A stretch of 64,000 nucleotides of DNA from Phytophthora quininea (Eukaryota > Oomycota > Peronosporomycetes > Peronosporales > Peronosporaceae), in the NCBI GenBank assembly GCA_011947345.1, contig JAAVTG010000554.1, positions 310,001 to 374,000 of the forward strand, in the 5' to 3' direction. The notes below the pieces were generated by a model. The model made no database searches and was not told where the DNA came from. It saw only the letters and a program-made list of their open reading frames with translations. Made by a program: the position numbers and the translations under genes. This document shows, piece by piece, positions 54,263 through 64,000 of the stretch (position 1 is its first letter; the number at the start of each line of letters is the position of its first letter).

Positions 54263-55862
54263 TTGAGATCAGCAGTCGCCATAGAGCCGCCGGGGCTGCA
54301 AGTGGAGCTCGAGGAGAGTGCGCATGCAACGCTGGACCGATGCCGTGCGGCACGCCCTGCGAGCACGACTCGCGCGTACGCTCCAAAGCAACGAGAGTTT
54401 AAAGCGTGGTGCGATCGTAAATGCTTTCACGAAACTACTCGCTACCAGGTCACGGCAGCTAAAATGCATCTCTTCCTACAAGAAGAAGTCGTGGATCGTC
54501 AAGTTCGTGTCAAAGACTCTGACCAGAAAGTTGGCATTGCTACTGTGGAGATGTACGTTAACGCCATTTCAGACTTCTACAGCGATCAGCAGAGTCGAGG
54601 CGCCACACGCATCCTCACCCCCGCAACAGCCTCATCAAAGCACTGTTGTCGTCTTTGAAACCTGAGCGGCATGAGAAGAACGAGCGTGACTACGTTGATC
54701 GTGGCGTTGATTCTTTATTAGACGGCTACTGCACTACCGATGACCTTGTTTCGACTTCTCGTTATTACATGAATTTGAACACCGGATCTGACTGACGCAA
54801 TAGGATGAGTCGCTTTCTACGCCATGCGTGTCTTCTTCGAGGAGAATCGGCGCGCAACATGGAGCTACCCGATCTTTTCAGCGTGATTTTGGAGCATGAA
54901 GGGTTTACAGAATGCAGAGCGCTTGTAATGATAATGGAACAGGGTAAAACATACCAATACAGCCGGCGTGAGTTTGGCTCGTGCATCCGACAGCGCAACG
55001 TTGAAGTGTGTCCTGTTGGATCGCTCGCTCTGTATCTGTTTTTCGCTGGCGTGTACAAATGATGGACATACCGAATTTCTTAGCGCCTGAGAATTGGTAT
55101 GAAACCAAAGTTTTGAGGTCAGGAAAAATGCTCATTACGATGCCACTGTTAAAGCCTTCTCTGCTCTCGGTATGCACTCTAAAGCAAAGACACATGCTGC
55201 GCGAGGATCTGAAACTAGGATGGCCGAATTAGCAGAGACTACAGGATCACAAATACAAAGATTAGGACGCTGGAACGCATCAACCATGAAAGGATGTTAC
55301 CTTAGTGCGTTACCGAGGGAGGCCATGTGATCCCTTGCTGGGTTAGCACCGGATAGATGCACGTTCTTCCTGGAGCGGACAGCCCTTACCCATTCAGAGA
55401 GCCCTCAAAAGGATGTATTTCTTTTCGTCGAAACCAACACGGCCGCATACACCCAACAATCAGCTCCTCATGTAGCAACCGGTGGGTTTCTCAATTTGTT
55501 ACGATACCTTCGAGTTATAATTCTGCAAGATGCTGTGATCTGGCGTGACTTCACCCTTCTCACAAACTCTAGACAGCGTCGCCATTCAATCTGTCTCCCA
55601 GGTTTGGCAAGAGTGGGAGACAGGAAATAACGGCGGTCCTGCCGTGCGCAAACTAGAAGAAACTCACGGATCTAACTGGCACAGTAGTGCAGCCGAGAAG
55701 CGCTTCTTTTTCCGCAGGAAAAGAGTTACTGATCGTGTTATTCTGCTCGCGCAAGAGAAACATGTCAGTCACGAACAAGCCGTATGCATGTTGGAGCACC
55801 AACGTACCCAAACCTGCATGCAATTAAATGATTTGAGTGATAGCCTAGGCAGGAAGAACTAA
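54263..55862 (+). mobile_element. Degraded Crypton element: tyrosine recombinase plus GCR1_C-like domain
   Basis: Successive plus-strand frames give a core-binding domain (STTRAYAPKQREFKAWCDR; KMHLFLQEEVVDRQ; MYVNAISDFYSDQQ) and a spacer (SLIKALLSSLKPERHEKNER; DRGVDSLLDGYCTTDDL). The catalytic part follows: LRHACLLRGESARNMELPDL (first Arg), CPVGSLALYLFFAGV, KTHAARGSETRM (HxxR; His codon 55193-55195) and LGRWNASTMKGCYLSALPRE (Tyr codon 55298-55300). Last comes a GCR1_C-like module (SVSQVWQEWETGNNGGPAVR; KRFFFRRKRVTDRVILLAQE). This order is diagnostic of fungal/oomycete Cryptons. At least three frame changes and stops interrupt it, so it is inactive as read. No terminal repeats are expected or seen. 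Confidence 0.75.
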
Positions 55863-55905
55863 ACGCCTAGTACACTAATCACAGTAAGTATTAGATATCT
55901 TCTTT

Positions 55906-56330
55906 TCAATATGACAAAGGCAACCTGCATCGACTTACCGAAGATACTGCCGTCGATGCTCTTGACGCTGGTATGACACCTGCTTGGCTAGTCGCTTCGG
56001 GGCCCTTAGGACCTTCACATCCTCGTGGTAAGTGTCGAGTCCGCTGCAGTATCAGTGTCAGAACGTCGGTCGGTACATCGCCTTCACGTCGCACTTGCCG
56101 AGCTCGAAGGCGAGGCCGACGGCAGCTCATCGTCCTTCATTCTTCGCTTCTTGTCCACTTGTGCGAGGCCGTATTTCTGTGGCATGCCTCCCCCAGGTGT
56201 TCCTAGCTCGCTCCATCAGAATGGCTTGAGCCCTTGGCGACTGTGAGAAGCGCACTTCCCCACGGGATCTCATCTCCGCCAGGGCAATCGCCCGCTGGCT
56301 ACGCTGCTGCCATGCCTCCGCGCTTCTGTT
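55906..56330 (-). pseudogene. Degenerate coding-like sequence of unknown origin
   Basis: A minus-strand frame reads RFSQSPRAQAILMERARNTW, GRHATEIRPRTSGQEAKNEG and, after a stop, VGLAFELGKCDVKAMYRPTF, with further stops. Composition is protein-like but no family is recognised. It may be part of another decayed transposon gene. Confidence 0.3.
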
Positions 56331-56385
56331 TGCGAAATGGCCAATTTGTATACAGTATGCTAAGACTGGTGCAAATAATTAGAGA

Positions 56386-56405
56386 CCCGGGACAGTGGTC
56401 CCGGG
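56386..56405 (+). repeat. Perfect inverted repeat, possible hairpin
   Basis: CCCGGGAC, loop AGTG, then GTCCCGGG: an 8-bp perfect stem with a 4-base loop. It sits beside TGGTGCAAATAATTAGAGA, which resembles Tc1/mariner terminal sequence, but no partner end or transposase was found. Confidence 0.6.
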
Positions 56406-56409
56406 GAGT

Positions 56410-57960
56410 ACGCAGTTCGACAAGATAAAAAGTAAAAGGGGAGCAAGGTTTGGATTGAACGTCAAGTCAGCATTACAATGCACCAAAACAAAGCTCAAAG
56501 TCAAAATCAGCATTTTTTATAATACGCAAATAATTGACTGCAGATCTAGTATGGATTCAACAATAGCGCGAAGCGTATTATTGTTGTGAGCTTAGCACAC
56601 AAGTAGTCAGGTCATATGAACAAAACGAATACAACTCTAAAGTATGCTCACGTTGACACGAGAGCGCCACTAAGAGCAGTTTTAACTGTTATGAGCGGCT
56701 TAACATGAATTTCCTAACCCCAACACGATTATTTTATACTTTAACGAAAAATAAGGACCGATTTCTGGGAGGCTCACGTGACCTCAATATCAATAATGTG
56801 ATTTTAGTTTGAGCAAAAATATGTTGATCAGATTCTTTGAGTACCCTGTTCTGGCGAGAGCAGCCATTATTAGTTTTTTTATACCTGGTTTTGGCGAGAC
56901 TAGAAAAATTTGTACCCTATCACCATATCTTACAGTAAAAAAGTTCAGCCCCTAGCACAGTTCTTACGAACTGCGGACTTCTGTTAACGAGCAGCGGTCA
57001 CTTCAGCTAACCTCGATATCCGAGTGACGGGGCGGGGACAGGACAGAGACGAGGTAATGACGGCGCCACTCTGTAACTTCCAAAAATAGATTTTTGATGG
57101 ATCGAAATCCAATCTTATATTATTGCACTCTTTACGTTATTTTATAGGGCACCCAACCATCGCCTTGCATCCACTTATTGTGAGGGTTCGTTTCAGCTTC
57201 TACCAAGCGCTTCTAGCTGAACATGCGTCTCACTTTTCACTTTCCCAACATAAACAACGGCTTCCTTCCTCCACAGACCGAACACCCCAACTACGAAAAC
57301 TTCATGCCCGAAATGACGAGACCATAAACGAACGGTTGAGGAGGCATCGACAGTTGTCAGAGGATGGTACCAAGTACGATCAGCTGAAAGGTATTCTACC
57401 AACCTCCGATGTGGTGGGAGTTTTTTCAGTGTGGTGGGAATGATGACTAGCCAGTAGCAACATAGTTTGCTGCCTCTGATACTGGAGACTATTCTCTTTC
57501 TACACAATAATCGGTCGTACTGGTCTATAGCTTGCAAGCTTAGTTGGAACGTCATGGGTAGTGTGTATGAATTTAGTAAGCTCCATATTTTCCATTAACC
57601 TTTTTGACTGACTAGTGCTGATGCTACACAAATATTTTATCGATGTGTACGTGCAGCTACAGCTGATAATTTACTGCTACACAACTCTCTTACCAAATAG
57701 AAATGCCAAAATCGAAGGCACCGTCTGCGTATAAGACGAAATCTCCAATAGCAAATTGCGCCATTTTCAAGCAGCCCTTGCTAACTAGATTTTATCCTTT
57801 TGATGGTGGATCTTCACGCCCTACAGCTACTTTCTTGTGTGATTGACTTAGGCAGGTTGTCCAAATCAATTCCTCAGATGACTTCATGTCTTTCATGGTT
57901 GCTGGTTCGATGTCATCCGACGTCGTAGTTGGCTGTACTGAATTGATACCAGGAAATCGT
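56410..57960. other. AT-rich stretch without recognised gene
   Basis: Short frames only. Two imperfect direct copies of a TACCyTGkTyTGGCGAGA motif occur near 56842-56859 and 56882-56898. No terminal repeats or coding domains could be assigned. Confidence 0.4.
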
Positions 57961-58079
57961 GTCAGCGGGGAGAAAGACGAACATACTTAACAATACTGAG
58001 GGAAACAACACTTTATCGTGAAATACAGAGTTTATGCTTTCGGTCATCCTGGCCGTCGCGGCAGTTGCCACTTGTGCTA

Positions 58080-58330
58080 TTGTTATCCACGTCCGAAGAA
58101 AGTCATCTTAGACCGGGGAAATGAATTCAACACCACGGAGTTCCGCGAGATGCAGCGTTGCAAAACAAAGTCGCCTATCGCGAACGGCTTAGGCCAACCT
58201 CGCAGGGGCTTGGCTGTTGGTAGCCAACCAATTTCATGGCATTTACATTATAACCAAGCAACGGGATGCTTGTAGAAATCAATCGAACAATCAATCCACC
58301 GCGAAATGTGATATCTTACAGGTTAATTCC
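58080..58330 (+). mobile_element. Possible retroelement integrase scrap
   Basis: The plus frame encodes KKVILDRGNEFNTTEFREMQ. The DRGxEFxxxEF pattern is the second catalytic Asp region of retroviral-type integrases (usually DxGxEF). Downstream PPRNVISYRLIPP is in a broken frame. The remainder of the element is missing or unrecognisable. Confidence 0.4.
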
Positions 58331-59682
58331 ACCATATAGCAAGTTATACTCCCTGTCGACGGTGGTGCCATCAAGTTTTCAATTGTGACAGTTCACTTGA
58401 CAAGTAAAGAGTTTTACACAGCAATGTGGTGTTGAACCGAGTCCTTCAATCTCGTTATCCGTCATGACTCGATCAGGGCAATTTTGGCTCTGGGTGTCCA
58501 ATTTGGATGAAACACCTTCAGCTTGGCGTCCCAACAACAATCTCTTGAAGGTCATTTTGTGGCGCCACCAATGAGTTGTGATGGAAAGGTATAGAAATTG
58601 CGCAAAGCCCTGTACAGTTTTTAAAGCAGGAATCTCGTGCCTGGTATAAGACCGCGTCAGCTTTGAAGTTTCATCTCTAACTGGGCAAGATGTGTAATGC
58701 TGGACAGACAGCACTGCAGAGGAAGAGTAGCGACTTGGGCGAAGATCCACAGCGGGAGCCCGAGGAGTCGTGGAGGTGTAGACGGAGAGGACCGAAGGCG
58801 AAGGTTCTAGCAGAGAACCGGAGCGAGGCTTGAGACGCTTGAGCCGTTGAAGGTAAAATGGAAAGTGTGATTGAAATGGTGGTTAGAAGTCCGAGAATCC
58901 TGGTTCACCTACGATAGCTAGTCCAGTCCTCTTACTCTAATATGAAGCTAAGTATAAGAGATTCGCTATTGTCTTGAAGCGGAATCTTCAACAGGTGCAC
59001 GAACCAGAATGGTTCGAGATCGTAGCCGAGATAGCATAGTGAAAGTAAGTAAAAGAATGATGATCGTTGCAGTTGAAGATGAACTGCAACCTGTGAGAGC
59101 GATCGGATTGCTCTCTCGGAAACCACGGACACATATTGGCTAAAGGCCAAAGGCCGGCGTCGCGGTTGCTAGAACCGTGACGCTGGTGCGTCGTTACAAG
59201 ATGTGTGTAGGTCGTTTATCGTTCACTTGTTGTTAACTAGCTGCCACTGATCGGGCTGGTGGCACGTCTTGTACATCGCGTACCGTTTCAATTGTTTTCA
59301 GTGTCCCAAGATCAATGCCTCCAGGGAGTGGTTAAATACATAGGTATCATGTGTTTTTCACAACTACCAGTTGTTGGAGAAGAGCGGCAACCGCACTCGC
59401 AACTATTATTTAGTTGCGCGCACTTGCGGATCAATCATTATTGCCTTGAACAAAATAAGCAAAATGAACCGCGTATTCAACATGGTTGCCCACACCACGA
59501 TTAGAATTCAGATAACTTGGACGATATCACCAGCAAAATATGTGTGACGTGCTTACGAAACAACGCCGACCTAGTTGACTTATGCTGACGGCTTAAAGAA
59601 ATTATGGCGTAATCACAAAAACATTTGACGTGATAGTAATTATGAATGATTCTACTGCACAACGATATTGCCTCTCTATATT
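58331..59682. other. Repeat-like region upstream of piggyBac, no gene recognised
   Basis: Only short unconserved frames. It may include degraded LTR sequence near 58740-59220, judged by composition only; no terminal repeat pair was found. Confidence 0.3.
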
Positions 59683-59686
59683 TTAA
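59683..59686 (+). repeat. piggyBac TTAA target duplication, left
   Basis: TTAA directly abuts the TCTTTATCCCCCA terminal repeat; the matching copy is at 61991-61994. Confidence 0.9.
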
Positions 59687-61990
59687 TCTTTATCCCCCAA
59701 ATCGTCTACCGGTAGGCTCTCCATCCTACGGGTAGGCTCAACCGAAAAGTTAGTTTTCCAGGAATAGAAGCTGGATGCGATCGTTTTAAGCTGCTCACCT
59801 TGTTCCTGAAGCGCCGCAGATAGCCAGAGTTAGTTTTTCGCTCCATCCTCGCAGTGTAGCATGGCCAAATTCCATGTCGGAAGCCGGGTTCGAGGCAAGA
59901 CGAAGCGCCTTGCGGGAAAGGTGGGCGTCGTCCGTGCAGTGCGTACGGGCTCGAGACAGAACAAGTACGATGTCACGTGGGCTACTGGCGCTACTGAGAC
60001 CGTTGCTGCGAGAGCTATTGAGCTCGCAGCGTCATCCATGTCAGGTCGACCAGCTGAAGACCAGCCCGTGCTCATCGATGACCCGTCCAACACTACCTTT
60101 CAAAGCTTGTTGCAAGCTTCTAATGCTTCTCTAGTCATGGAACTGGAGAGCTCATCTAGTGACGAGTCCACGAGCGAAAACGAGATGGATTCTGATGAAG
60201 CTGACGAAGATGACACAGCGCTGGCGCATTCAAGGCGATGGACACCATGCACAGCTATTCTCTTTGATCGAGGCTCACAGGTTCAGCCGCGGCCAACTAG
60301 ATTTTTGTTTACTACACTGTTGGAGAAGTCATTTGCCTCGTACTTTTACTTGATGTATCCCATGCAGATCATGGAGGCCACACTACAGTACACGAACGAA
60401 AGCCTCTCTAGTAGACGCCACCGCACGATCAAAGCAGGTGACTGGTTCAAATGGATTGGTCTTCGTCTCGCAATGGCGTTGGAGCCAAGACCTGGGCGGG
60501 TACGAGTCTACTGGGAAACTGAAGCTAGAGATGGCTTCATTGGTACGCCACCGTGCTTCGGACAGCGATTTGGGATGTCTCGTCATTGCTTTGAGCAGAT
60601 AATGAACTGCATGTCATTTTCTGATGGGTACCTTAGTGACGATCCCTGGAAGCCGATACGTTTAGTGGTTGACGGATTCAATGCAAGACGAAAAACTTTG
60701 TTTCGCCTGGTAATCTGCTATGTGTTGACGAGTGTATGAGCGCTTGGAAAGGCAGAGAAGGGAAATACTGTCACGACGGTCTACCTCATAAAACTAAAAT
60801 TGCACGAAAACCAGAAGGCAAAGGCACGGAGTTGAAGTCGATTGCTGACGGCGAGAGCGGCGTGCTCCTTGGTCTGGAACTGGTTGAAGGTAAAGACCGC
60901 CAGCGTGCAAAGCAGTATTACCGTGAGTACGGCGAAGGTACCGCTGTCGTCCTCAGGCTTGCAGCGCCGTACAAGGGGAGTGGACGTACCATAGTTGCTG
61001 ACAGTGCCTTTGCTTCAGTCAAGACACTAGTTCAGCTTGAAGCACATCTTGGCCTATATTTTATGGGCATGGTAAAGACTGCTACTGTCGAATATCCAAA
61101 GCAGGCATTGACAAATTGGTTCGAAACTACTCCTCCGCGAGGCTCATTCAAAGTGTATGAAAGTACTACAGATCTCGGAAACAAAATGTACGCAATGTGC
61201 TGGGCAGATCGAAAGCCAAAGACTATCATTTCCAATCGCGGCACAACATTGCCAGGTACAGATTCAGTACGACCGCGTCATCGACTGATAAATCGAGAGG
61301 GGATTTACGAAACGCTACAGTATGAAAAAGTAATTTCTCGTCCGCAAATGATGGAGCTGTTTTTCTCTAAGTTCTCTACGATTGATATTCACGATCACTA
61401 TCGACAAGGCAGCTTAGCGATTGAGCGTGAGTGGATCACCCGCAATTGGACACATCGATTATTTAGCACTATCCTTGGCATGGTGGTAGTTGACGCGTAT
61501 TTGGCGTACCGCTACGACACAGAAAATGCCGGCAACGTCGACTTCAATGACTTTGCCTCACAGCTAGCTCACCAATTGATATTCAACGAGTTCGAGACTG
61601 CAAGGTCAACACATAATGGAGATGGAGATTCTGAAGGCAGTGTTGAGGGAGCTCCAGACCACCACATCAAACCGTTCATCGAGCTTCCCCAATACGCAGC
61701 AATGCGTCTTCAAGGCAAGCGGCCTCAACGAAAGTGCGGTGTATGCAAGAAGAAGGCGTCTTATTATTGCGCTAAGTGCTCTGACGTCGCTCAAGACATC
61801 TTCTTCGGCAGTTGTGGCCCTCGATCCGACCGAGCATGCTACAGTGCACATCTTTCGTCATCTTCAATATGACTTTTTCTACTAAGCATATGACTTTCAA
61901 TACAAACTTCTATAGATAACAAACTAACCTCCAGCCTACGGGTAGGCTCTCTCCCTGCTACCGGTAGGCTTTTGACCTGGGGGATAAAGA
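59687..61990 (+). mobile_element. Complete piggyBac-type DNA transposon
   Basis: The element is 2,304 bp, flanked by TTAA on both sides. The 13-bp perfect terminal inverted repeats are TCTTTATCCCCCA (59687-59699) and TGGGGGATAAAGA (61978-61990). Inside each end are two copies of a 10-bp near-palindrome: CTACCGGTAG outer (59706-59715 and 61958-61967) and CTACGGGTAG inner (59726-59735 and 61936-61945), each followed by GCT. These are probable transposase binding sites. The element carries a single transposase gene interrupted by one frame break. Confidence 0.93.
59861..61872 (+). CDS. piggyBac transposase, one frameshift
   Basis: The start MAKFHVGSRVRGKTKRLAGK has a KOW/Tudor-like beta module (RVRGK..RLAGKVGVVRAVR, KYDVTWATG). 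A Ser/Asp/Glu-rich linker follows, then the DDE_Tnp_1_7 core: SFASYFYLMYPMQI, DWFKWIGLRLAMAL and PIRLVVDGFNARRKTLF. The frame breaks at about 60707-60712; after one added base it continues through VDECMSAWKGREGKYCH (first catalytic Asp), VADSAFASVKTLVQLE (second) and TIDIHDHYRQGSLAIE (third). The C-terminus is a cysteine-rich domain (CGVCKK, YYCAKCSD, SCGPRSDRACYSAH), as in active piggyBac proteins. About 670 residues if repaired. All three acidic residues are kept. Confidence 0.88.
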
Positions 61991-61994
61991 TTAA
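61991..61994 (+). repeat. piggyBac TTAA target duplication, right
   Basis: TTAA follows the terminal TGGGGGATAAAGA directly. Confidence 0.9.
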
Positions 61995-62690
61995 AGCCCC
62001 GGATTGTTCGAAATGTTCTTAATTGTTTGCCGCATCACATACACTCTTGAATCCCTTATTCACGACCGTCATCCTGCTTGTGACATATGATGACAAATGA
62101 AGCTACGGGCAGTCGACAAGAATCCATTTGCTATTTCACCAAACACTGCACAATTCTTTTCATTCGATCGAAATCGATCAGTGTCGATTATCTGGCAGCA
62201 TAGCTAAGTAAGACTTATCTTGCCAGTGAATATCATAATAGTGTTTGTTTGGTGAGTTCAACTTTCATCCACTTCGTTATTCTGCTAATATTTTCTGTGT
62301 ACATTTTGTTGTCTCCTTCGACATGCATGAAGCGCTTTCACATCATATTAGCGACCTGTGATGGGGGTGGGTCTCCAGTAGGAATGTAAAACTTAACATA
62401 TGAAAGTAGGAGAATGTATGAGAGATCTTATTTATGAAGTGAAATGATCATTAACTTGGTACCAAAATTACACCATTTTGTTTACAAATGGCGAGACGCC
62501 AAGCAGGGTGGCGACGGAGCCGTGCGGGGCTATGGCGGGTTGCTGTCACTTTGCAATAGTTGGGCGAAGCCATGTTTGACCCCCTTCCAAGTTAGTGCTG
62601 CCTCAGCACATTGTCCTTCATGTCTCACGGCTGGCCGACAGATCCCTATGGCCGACCGCATTGGCCACGTCCCGTACACGCTCACACACT
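61995..62690. other. AT-rich flank of piggyBac, no gene recognised
   Basis: No domain, repeat or RNA gene seen. Confidence 0.4.
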
Positions 62691-62696
62691 GACACT

Positions 62697-62890
62697 GTGG
62701 CGCAGTCCACAAGGCAATGCGGCGCGCTTTGGCGTTTGCAGCCGGATCGTTTGACCGCGTCGACCCCAGGGACAAACATGTCATTAGGGCCCACGAAGGT
62801 GCGGGGAGGGTGTTCTGCAAGAAGTTCCCCACCTTAAAATTCTCCCCGAGCAAGGGATCACTTGAAGAATCTTCATTTCTACAAGATTAG
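62697..62890 (+). pseudogene. Short protein-like open segment, unknown
   Basis: The frame reads GAVHKAMRRALAFAAGSFDR, VDPRDKHVIRAHEGAGRVFC and KKFPTLKFSPSKG to a TAG near 62890, with real-protein composition and no start codon context. It may be an exon or relic of the following gene. Confidence 0.3.
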
Positions 62891-63109
62891 TAACTTCTGT
62901 TTTCAAGAGTTCCGCCCAAGACGCTAGTCTTCTCACCAGCGCAATTGTCCAGCGCGGCTAGTCACCATCCCGAGCATTGATGTCAGTATTGACTACGACA
63001 AGAGGTGATATCAACCAACGACTTTCCGTCCCGAGGTGGTGCTGTGCCCTGAGACTTCTAGTGGCAAGTGTCGAGCTGAGCACAACACCCCAGTGATGGT
63101 ATCTATCGG

Positions 63110-63640
63110 ATGTCGTGTCCAGGATTTATCGTGTACGCGAGGGACCCAAATGCCTTGGGATGCTCAGGAAGAACTAAAGACTCGGGATACATTGAAAAGT
63201 TTTGCACAGTGCTGGGCAAGTTGGGAGTGTGTTTCAGCATGGACGGAAATGAAACAATGAAGCTACTTAAGAGTAACCAAGCCGCTCTTGCAAGACAATT
63301 CGCTCCAGAAACGCTGGACGGATTCCTCCAGACTATGGGGATACCTGCCGCAGGCGACGAAAACCTTGATCCCAGCAACCAGCTGTTTCCTTTCAGACTT
63401 TTAAAATGGCTGGTAGAGATCAAGCAACTATCTTCGCTGGGTTTTGTGGTAAACTCGGTTGTAATCACAACGGACAAAGTGGGGAAGCAACGGCAAGCTG
63501 AGAAAATCAAGTACGTCGAGAAAACAACCCGAATCGAAGCATTGTCGAACGTCGATCAAGTTTCACTCTGGTTGCAAACGGACTTGAAGACTGCCTTCGA
63601 GGCTCAACTGGCTCGCACCAAAGATGAAGGGTTAATGTAA
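63110..63640 (+). CDS. Hypothetical protein, 176 residues
   Basis: One open frame from ATG 63110 to TAA 63640. It is mixed helical, with CTVLGKLGVCFSMDGNETMK, AALARQFAPETLDGFLQTMG, LFPFRLLKWLVEIKQLSSLG and VDQVSLWLQTDLKTAFEAQL. No signal peptide, no RxLR or LFLAK motif and no recognised domain. It lies among transposon remains and could be a fragment of a larger gene whose upstream exon is the segment at 62697-62890. Confidence 0.4.
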   Translation: MSCPGFIVYARDPNALGCSGRTKDSGYIEKFCTVLGKLGVCFSMDGNETMKLLKSNQAALARQFAPETLDGFLQTMGIPAAGDENLDPSNQLFPFRLLKWLVEIKQLSSLGFVVNSVVITTDKVGKQRQAEKIKYVEKTTRIEALSNVDQVSLWLQTDLKTAFEAQLARTKDEGLM

Positions 63641-64000
63641 ATGCATATATCTGCTCGAAATTTTGTCAAGGGGAAAACGGCTGTCCCCTTCGTGCGTCGC
63701 ATATATCAATTAACGCCACAACAACCTGGACCTGCTGTTATTGTGGTGGAGAGGGCTGTCGGCGCTTTAACATTGAATGCGTTACTCCAAACTGGCAGTT
63801 TTCTGTTTCTTGTCCAAGTCATATCAGTGACATTTTGATCGCGCTGACAGCCACAGTTGGCTAATTCTAGTGAGGCCGAACCCAACAAAAGAAGGCAAAA
63901 ACGAAATCTTGAGCACACACAAAAACGTTATGTACCACACCTACATAGATGGACGTATTCTACCTGTGGTAAACATAACTAGCTACCCGTACTGCCCCTT

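Noticed and set aside
58379..58750. 123-codon minus-strand frame
   Set aside because: No domain or signal; in repeat-like sequence with no supporting evidence.
1..64000. RxLR or Crinkler effector genes
   Set aside because: No open frame showed a signal peptide followed by RxLR-EER or an LFLAK motif.

Overview
This window looks like nuclear DNA of a plant-pathogen-type oomycete close to Phytophthora. The reasons are GC-rich coding regions; compact genes on both strands; short GT-AG introns of about 60-67 nt; an oomycete-style initiator/FPR element upstream of a secreted-protein gene; flagellar genes (radial spoke protein 3, a CFAP144-like protein) beside a PR1-like (CAP) secreted protein array; and a mix of hAT, Crypton, chromodomain-retrotransposon and piggyBac sequences. 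No rRNA, tRNA or CRISPR was recognised.

Bases 1-50.2 kb are gene-dense. In order they hold: the 3' part of a TFIIIC90-like WD40/zinc-finger gene; a secreted beta-lactamase-fold serine hydrolase; an EF-hand protein; four tandem CAP/PR1 genes; GPN3; an ankyrin-FYVE protein; a small unknown gene; the MFS transporter MFSD5; a VAMP7-like R-SNARE; radial spoke protein 3; a small MGxxxS-start protein; an ankyrin-SAM protein; a CFAP144-like protein; TBC1D23 with an unusual acidic repeat extension; a ubiquitin-like (UBL) membrane protein; an RPP38-like L7Ae protein; tRNA dimethylallyltransferase; DDX51; TSR1; a BAG6-like UBL protein; a polycystin-type channel; a histidine phosphatase; a protein kinase; a PH-like protein; a pogo/CENP-B transposase-derived protein with altered catalytic residues; a small Cys-rich protein; and proteasome subunit alpha-3 (PSMA3).

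From about 50.3 kb to the end the character changes to AT-richer, repeat-dominated sequence with broken genes. A VWA8-like pseudogene is interrupted by a hAT element whose 11-bp terminal inverted repeats and exact 8-bp target duplication are visible. Next come a retrotransposon chromodomain scrap, a degraded Crypton (tyrosine recombinase plus GCR1_C-like domain), degenerate sequence, and a complete piggyBac element with TTAA duplications, 13-bp perfect inverted repeats and paired subterminal palindromes.

Many otherwise well-conserved genes carry single-base frameshifts. At least 15 are explained by one missing base in a homopolymer run of 3-5, so most are more likely consensus errors than biological decay. 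Genes reconstructed without any frameshift (GPN3, VAMP7-like, TRIT1, the pogo-derived protein) show that the rest of the sequence is reliable. Functionally the window is a typical housekeeping neighbourhood (translation, RNA processing, trafficking, proteostasis, flagella) with one secreted-protein cluster, abutting a transposon-rich block.
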